From positions 124,001-188,000 of the forward strand of contig NZ_JAGGKT010000002.1 in NCBI RefSeq assembly GCF_017873965.1: DNA of 64,000 nucleotides, written 5' to 3'. The notes below the pieces were generated by a model, which saw only the letters and a program-made list of their open reading frames with translations, made no database searches and was not told where the DNA came from. The stretch is from Ammoniphilus resinae. GTDB lineage: Bacteria; Bacillota; Bacilli; Aneurinibacillales; RAOX-1. Positions 62,016 through 64,000 of the stretch are shown here, piece by piece (position 1 is the stretch's first letter; the number at the start of each line of letters is the position of its first letter). The translations under genes were made by a program, and so were the position numbers.

Positions 62016-62687
62016 TCACACCTCCAATTTATAACCGACACCCCGAACATTTTGAATGAAAGGTGGATCACCAGGATTTTCTAGCTTTTTGCGGAGCAAC
62101 TTGATATAAGCATCAACCGTGTTGGTGTTTACCTCATTGTCAAAACCCCAAACCCGGTCAAGAATAATCTCCCTCGTCAGTACTTGTCCCGCATTTCGCA
62201 TCATTAATTCCAACAGTTGAAACTCTCTTGGCGTAAGATGAATCTTTTCCCCGTTCAACATCACTGTATGTTCCGTACAATCAAGGATTAAACCTCGCAC
62301 TTCAATCACATCTTTTTGGATGGACTGGCCGCTCCTTCGAGTAAGGGCACGGATCCGGGCAAAAAGCTCCTCGAAAGCAAAAGGTTTCAACAAGTAATCA
62401 TCCGCACCTGCATCAAGCCCCTTTACCCTGTCATCCAACGCATCCCTTGCGGTTAGCATCAAGATTGCACCATTATAACTTTCTTTTCTAAGTTGAAGAC
62501 AGACATCTATTCCATCTAGCTCCGGCATCATCCAATCGAGAATCAACAAATCATAGGTTGTCAAACTGGCATAATCATAGGCATCTTTTCCGTTAGTTAC
62601 CCACTCTACGGTATGGTGCTCCTTTTTCAGCATATGGGAGATCAAAGTACCTAAACGCCGATCATCTTCAGCTAATAGGATGTGCAT
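62016..62687 (-). CDS. OmpR-family response regulator
   Basis: The 223-residue regulator has a receiver (AEDDRRLG; phospho-acceptor Asp51 in LILDWMMPELDG; Lys in LLKPF) and a winged helix (LTPREFQLLELMMRNAGQVLTREIILDRVWG). It precedes its kinase by 3 bases, so both are coupled. It is divergent from the 62827 gene; T-rich direct repeats in the intergenic region may be its binding site. Confidence 0.92.
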   Translation of the reverse strand: MHILLAEDDRRLGTLISHMLKKEHHTVEWVTNGKDAYDYASLTTYDLLILDWMMPELDGIDVCLQLRKESYNGAILMLTARDALDDRVKGLDAGADDYLLKPFAFEELFARIRALTRRSGQSIQKDVIEVRGLILDCTEHTVMLNGEKIHLTPREFQLLELMMRNAGQVLTREIILDRVWGFDNEVNTNTVDAYIKLLRKKLENPGDPPFIQNVRGVGYKLEV

Positions 62688-62750
62688 AACCTATTCACCT
62701 TCTTTCTATAATTCTAGTTTAGCCTCCAATTCTGAAAAAAGAATGAATGT

Positions 62751-62779
62751 TTCATAACATTTTTTCACCTTTTTTTCAG
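62751..62779. promoter_or_regulatory. Direct TTTCA repeats, possible regulator site
   Basis: TTTCA recurs at 62751, 62764 and 62775, spaced 13 and 11 bases, close to one helical turn as for OmpR-family sites. Confidence 0.3.
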
Positions 62780-62826
62780 AAAAGGGGGGTAGATTCTAGT
62801 TAAGACAAAACGAGGAGGTTCACGAT

Positions 62827-63168
62827 ATGGCAAATAAAACATGGATCAAATGGGCTGTGGGTTTGGCAGGTGTAACATCTTTTGGTGCATTTGTAGGTGC
62901 TTTAAATCAGGAAAATGGAGTGATGCTTGCTCCTGCTGCAAATGCAAACCAAGCTTTCGATCAGACCTATGACAGTGACCCGGTTCAAGAGGAATGGATG
63001 AACGATTGGAACTACGAGGATGATGACCATAACGGCGATGAAGACGAATACTACGAAGATGATGACTATGATGAATATGAAGATAATCATCATGAAAAGA
63101 AAAACTATGATCGCCAAAAGCGAGTGTTCGCACAAAGTCAAACAAGTGGAAGAACGAGGGCATCATGA
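62827..63168 (+). CDS. Exported, highly acidic protein
   Basis: The 113-residue protein has a hydrophobic N-terminus (WIKWAVGLAGVTSFGAFVGAL) with cleavage likely near ANANQA. The mature part is extremely rich in Asp, Glu and Tyr (residues ~60-90) and then basic. No family is known. The acidic region could bind metal ions or stick to the wall. GAGGAGG precedes the ATG. Its stop overlaps the ApbE start (ATGA), so the two are co-translated and probably work together, for instance in a flavin-based extracellular redox step (inference). Confidence 0.72.
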   Translation: MANKTWIKWAVGLAGVTSFGAFVGALNQENGVMLAPAANANQAFDQTYDSDPVQEEWMNDWNYEDDDHNGDEDEYYEDDDYDEYEDNHHEKKNYDRQKRVFAQSQTSGRTRAS

Positions 63169-64000
63169 AATTCCATGCGATGAATACCACTTTTCAATTG
63201 GCTGGGTTGGAAAAAAATCAGGCAAAGCGGATTAAAAACTGGTTTTGCTATGTAGAAAATAGACTTAGCCGGTTCAAACCAGATAGCGAGCTATCCGCGC
63301 TCAATCAAAGTCAAGGGAAACGATTTCTAGCTTCAACGCTGTTGTATGAGGTGGTGGAACAAGCTGCTCGTTACTATAAGGAAACCAACCATCTCTTTCA
63401 TCCCTTTCTCGGAAAAAACCTGGAATGGATCGGTTATGATCGGAGTTTTGAGCATCTGACAGTGGCGGAAGATCGGAATGAACTGGTGCCACCCATTCCA
63501 GGCAATTATCTCACCTTGCATCCTGATATGAGATCCATTTCACTAGCTCCAGGGATCTCTGTTGATCTTGGGGGAATTGCCAAGGGATGGAGTGTAGGGA
63601 AAGCCCAACAATGGCTGCAAAAAGAAGGTCTAGCAAGCGGCTTAATTGACGGTGGAGGGGATATCGCAGGATGGGGGGAGGAAGGGACTTGGACAATCGG
63701 TGTTGCTGATCCCTATCATATAGAACGTGATCTCGTTCAATTACAAATGAAAAGGACATTCGGAATCGCAACGAGCAGTACGATCAAACGGAGTTGGGTA
63801 AATTCGCGCGGTGAAAAACTACACCACCTACTTGATCCGATGACAGGGCGTCCCTCACAGTCAGATCTTGTACAAGTGACGATGGTTGCCCCTGATGTGT
63901 GCACGGCAGAAGTTTATGCCAAGACGTTCCTTTTGCTTGGTCTGGAAAAAGGAGTCCCCTTGATGAAAAAGAATAAACCCCATCTTGCATTTGTCACCGT
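63165..64000 (+). CDS. apbE: FAD:protein FMN transferase ApbE, partial
   Basis: The first 278 residues are present; the gene is cut by the window end. ApbE attaches FMN to a Thr or Ser of target proteins outside the membrane using FAD and Mg2+. Family motifs are visible: ENRLSRFKPDSELSALN, VDLGGIAKGWSVGKAQ, LIDGGGDI, and LLDPMTGRPS; the usual Mg-binding Asp/Thr region (TAEVYAKTFLLLG) follows. The N-terminus MKFHAMNTTFQL lacks a clear signal peptide. It overlaps the preceding stop by 4 bases, CGAGGG preceding. The flavinylated target is not in the window. Confidence 0.9.
   Translation, partial: MKFHAMNTTFQLAGLEKNQAKRIKNWFCYVENRLSRFKPDSELSALNQSQGKRFLASTLLYEVVEQAARYYKETNHLFHPFLGKNLEWIGYDRSFEHLTVAEDRNELVPPIPGNYLTLHPDMRSISLAPGISVDLGGIAKGWSVGKAQQWLQKEGLASGLIDGGGDIAGWGEEGTWTIGVADPYHIERDLVQLQMKRTFGIATSSTIKRSWVNSRGEKLHHLLDPMTGRPSQSDLVQVTMVAPDVCTAEVYAKTFLLLGLEKGVPLMKKNKPHLAFVT

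Noticed and set aside
62846-63190. 114-residue and 79-residue minus-strand frames opposite the acidic protein
   Set aside because: They are mirror images of the GAT/GAA-rich coding stretch and have His- or Ile-rich low-complexity products.

Overview
The window is about 64 kb of chromosome from a low-GC Gram-positive bacterium of the Bacillales. This rests on many genes that look like Bacillus subtilis families (DbpA/YxiN, PdhAB, OpuC with a GbsR-type repressor, YugN, GuaD, MapB, YvlD), strong Shine-Dalgarno sequences, frequent TTG and GTG starts, and terminator hairpins at most operon ends. The genus cannot be fixed from the sequence alone. No rRNA, tRNA, insertion sequence, prophage or CRISPR array was seen.

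Layout. 1-10 kb: the end of a tripartite tricarboxylate transporter (TctA), an RraA-type aldolase, a methyltransferase, the RNA helicase DbpA, several uncharacterised genes including a MinD-like protein with a ruined P-loop, a stand-alone pyruvate dehydrogenase E1 pair and a GntR/FCD regulator. 10-15 kb: a secreted protein, an ABC transporter and a two-component system in one module. 16-20 kb: a complete tctC-tctB-tctA operon, a carboxymuconolactone decarboxylase-like gene and a structured leader candidate. 21-34.5 kb: a ten-gene locus that looks like a complete exopolysaccharide system: three extracellular glycosidase-like proteins, a HEAT-repeat membrane protein, a processive GT2 synthase, a pseudo-receiver, a UDP-HexNAc 6-dehydrogenase, and dedicated GlmS, GlmM and acetyltransferase-less GlmU paralogues. 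The inferred product is a GlcNAc/GlcNAcA-type polymer. 34.6-52.9 kb: an MFS transporter, a class A PBP, the osmoprotectant importer opuC with its divergent repressor, a peptidase, an esterase, ferredoxin, guanine deaminase, methionine aminopeptidase and assorted small proteins. 53-58.5 kb: amidase, AtoE-like transporter, a conserved protein, a UGSC-motif protein and a metallo-beta-lactamase-fold hydrolase. 58.5-64 kb: a LysR regulator divergent from an EamA exporter, then a two-component system divergent from an acidic exported protein and ApbE (cut by the window end).

The most striking observation is at 56967-57590. Two open segments are separated only by an in-frame TGA at 57246-57248. Translated through, they give one 207-residue protein with the motif Sec-Gly-Ser-Cys, and a SECIS-like hairpin begins directly after the TGA. 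A normal gene caller would split or truncate it. Second is the exopolysaccharide locus, whose apparently non-canonical ATC start, degenerate receiver and duplicated TIM-barrel proteins all merit checking. Third is a family of about 18-20 short palindromes (core CGGAAA...TTTCCG) in six intergenic clusters. They sit at gene ends and in four cases supply the stop codon itself.

Regulatory signals seen include: extended -10 promoters; a near-perfect sigma-A promoter before tctC; a FadR-like GGTCAGACC palindrome; a 12-bp element present once in each of the divergent gbsR and opuC promoters; an ATAG-N7-CTAT palindrome between lysR and the exporter; an FNR-like TTGAT-N4-ATCAA box before ferredoxin; and a 13-bp inverted repeat that could mask the ribosome-binding site of a cupin gene.
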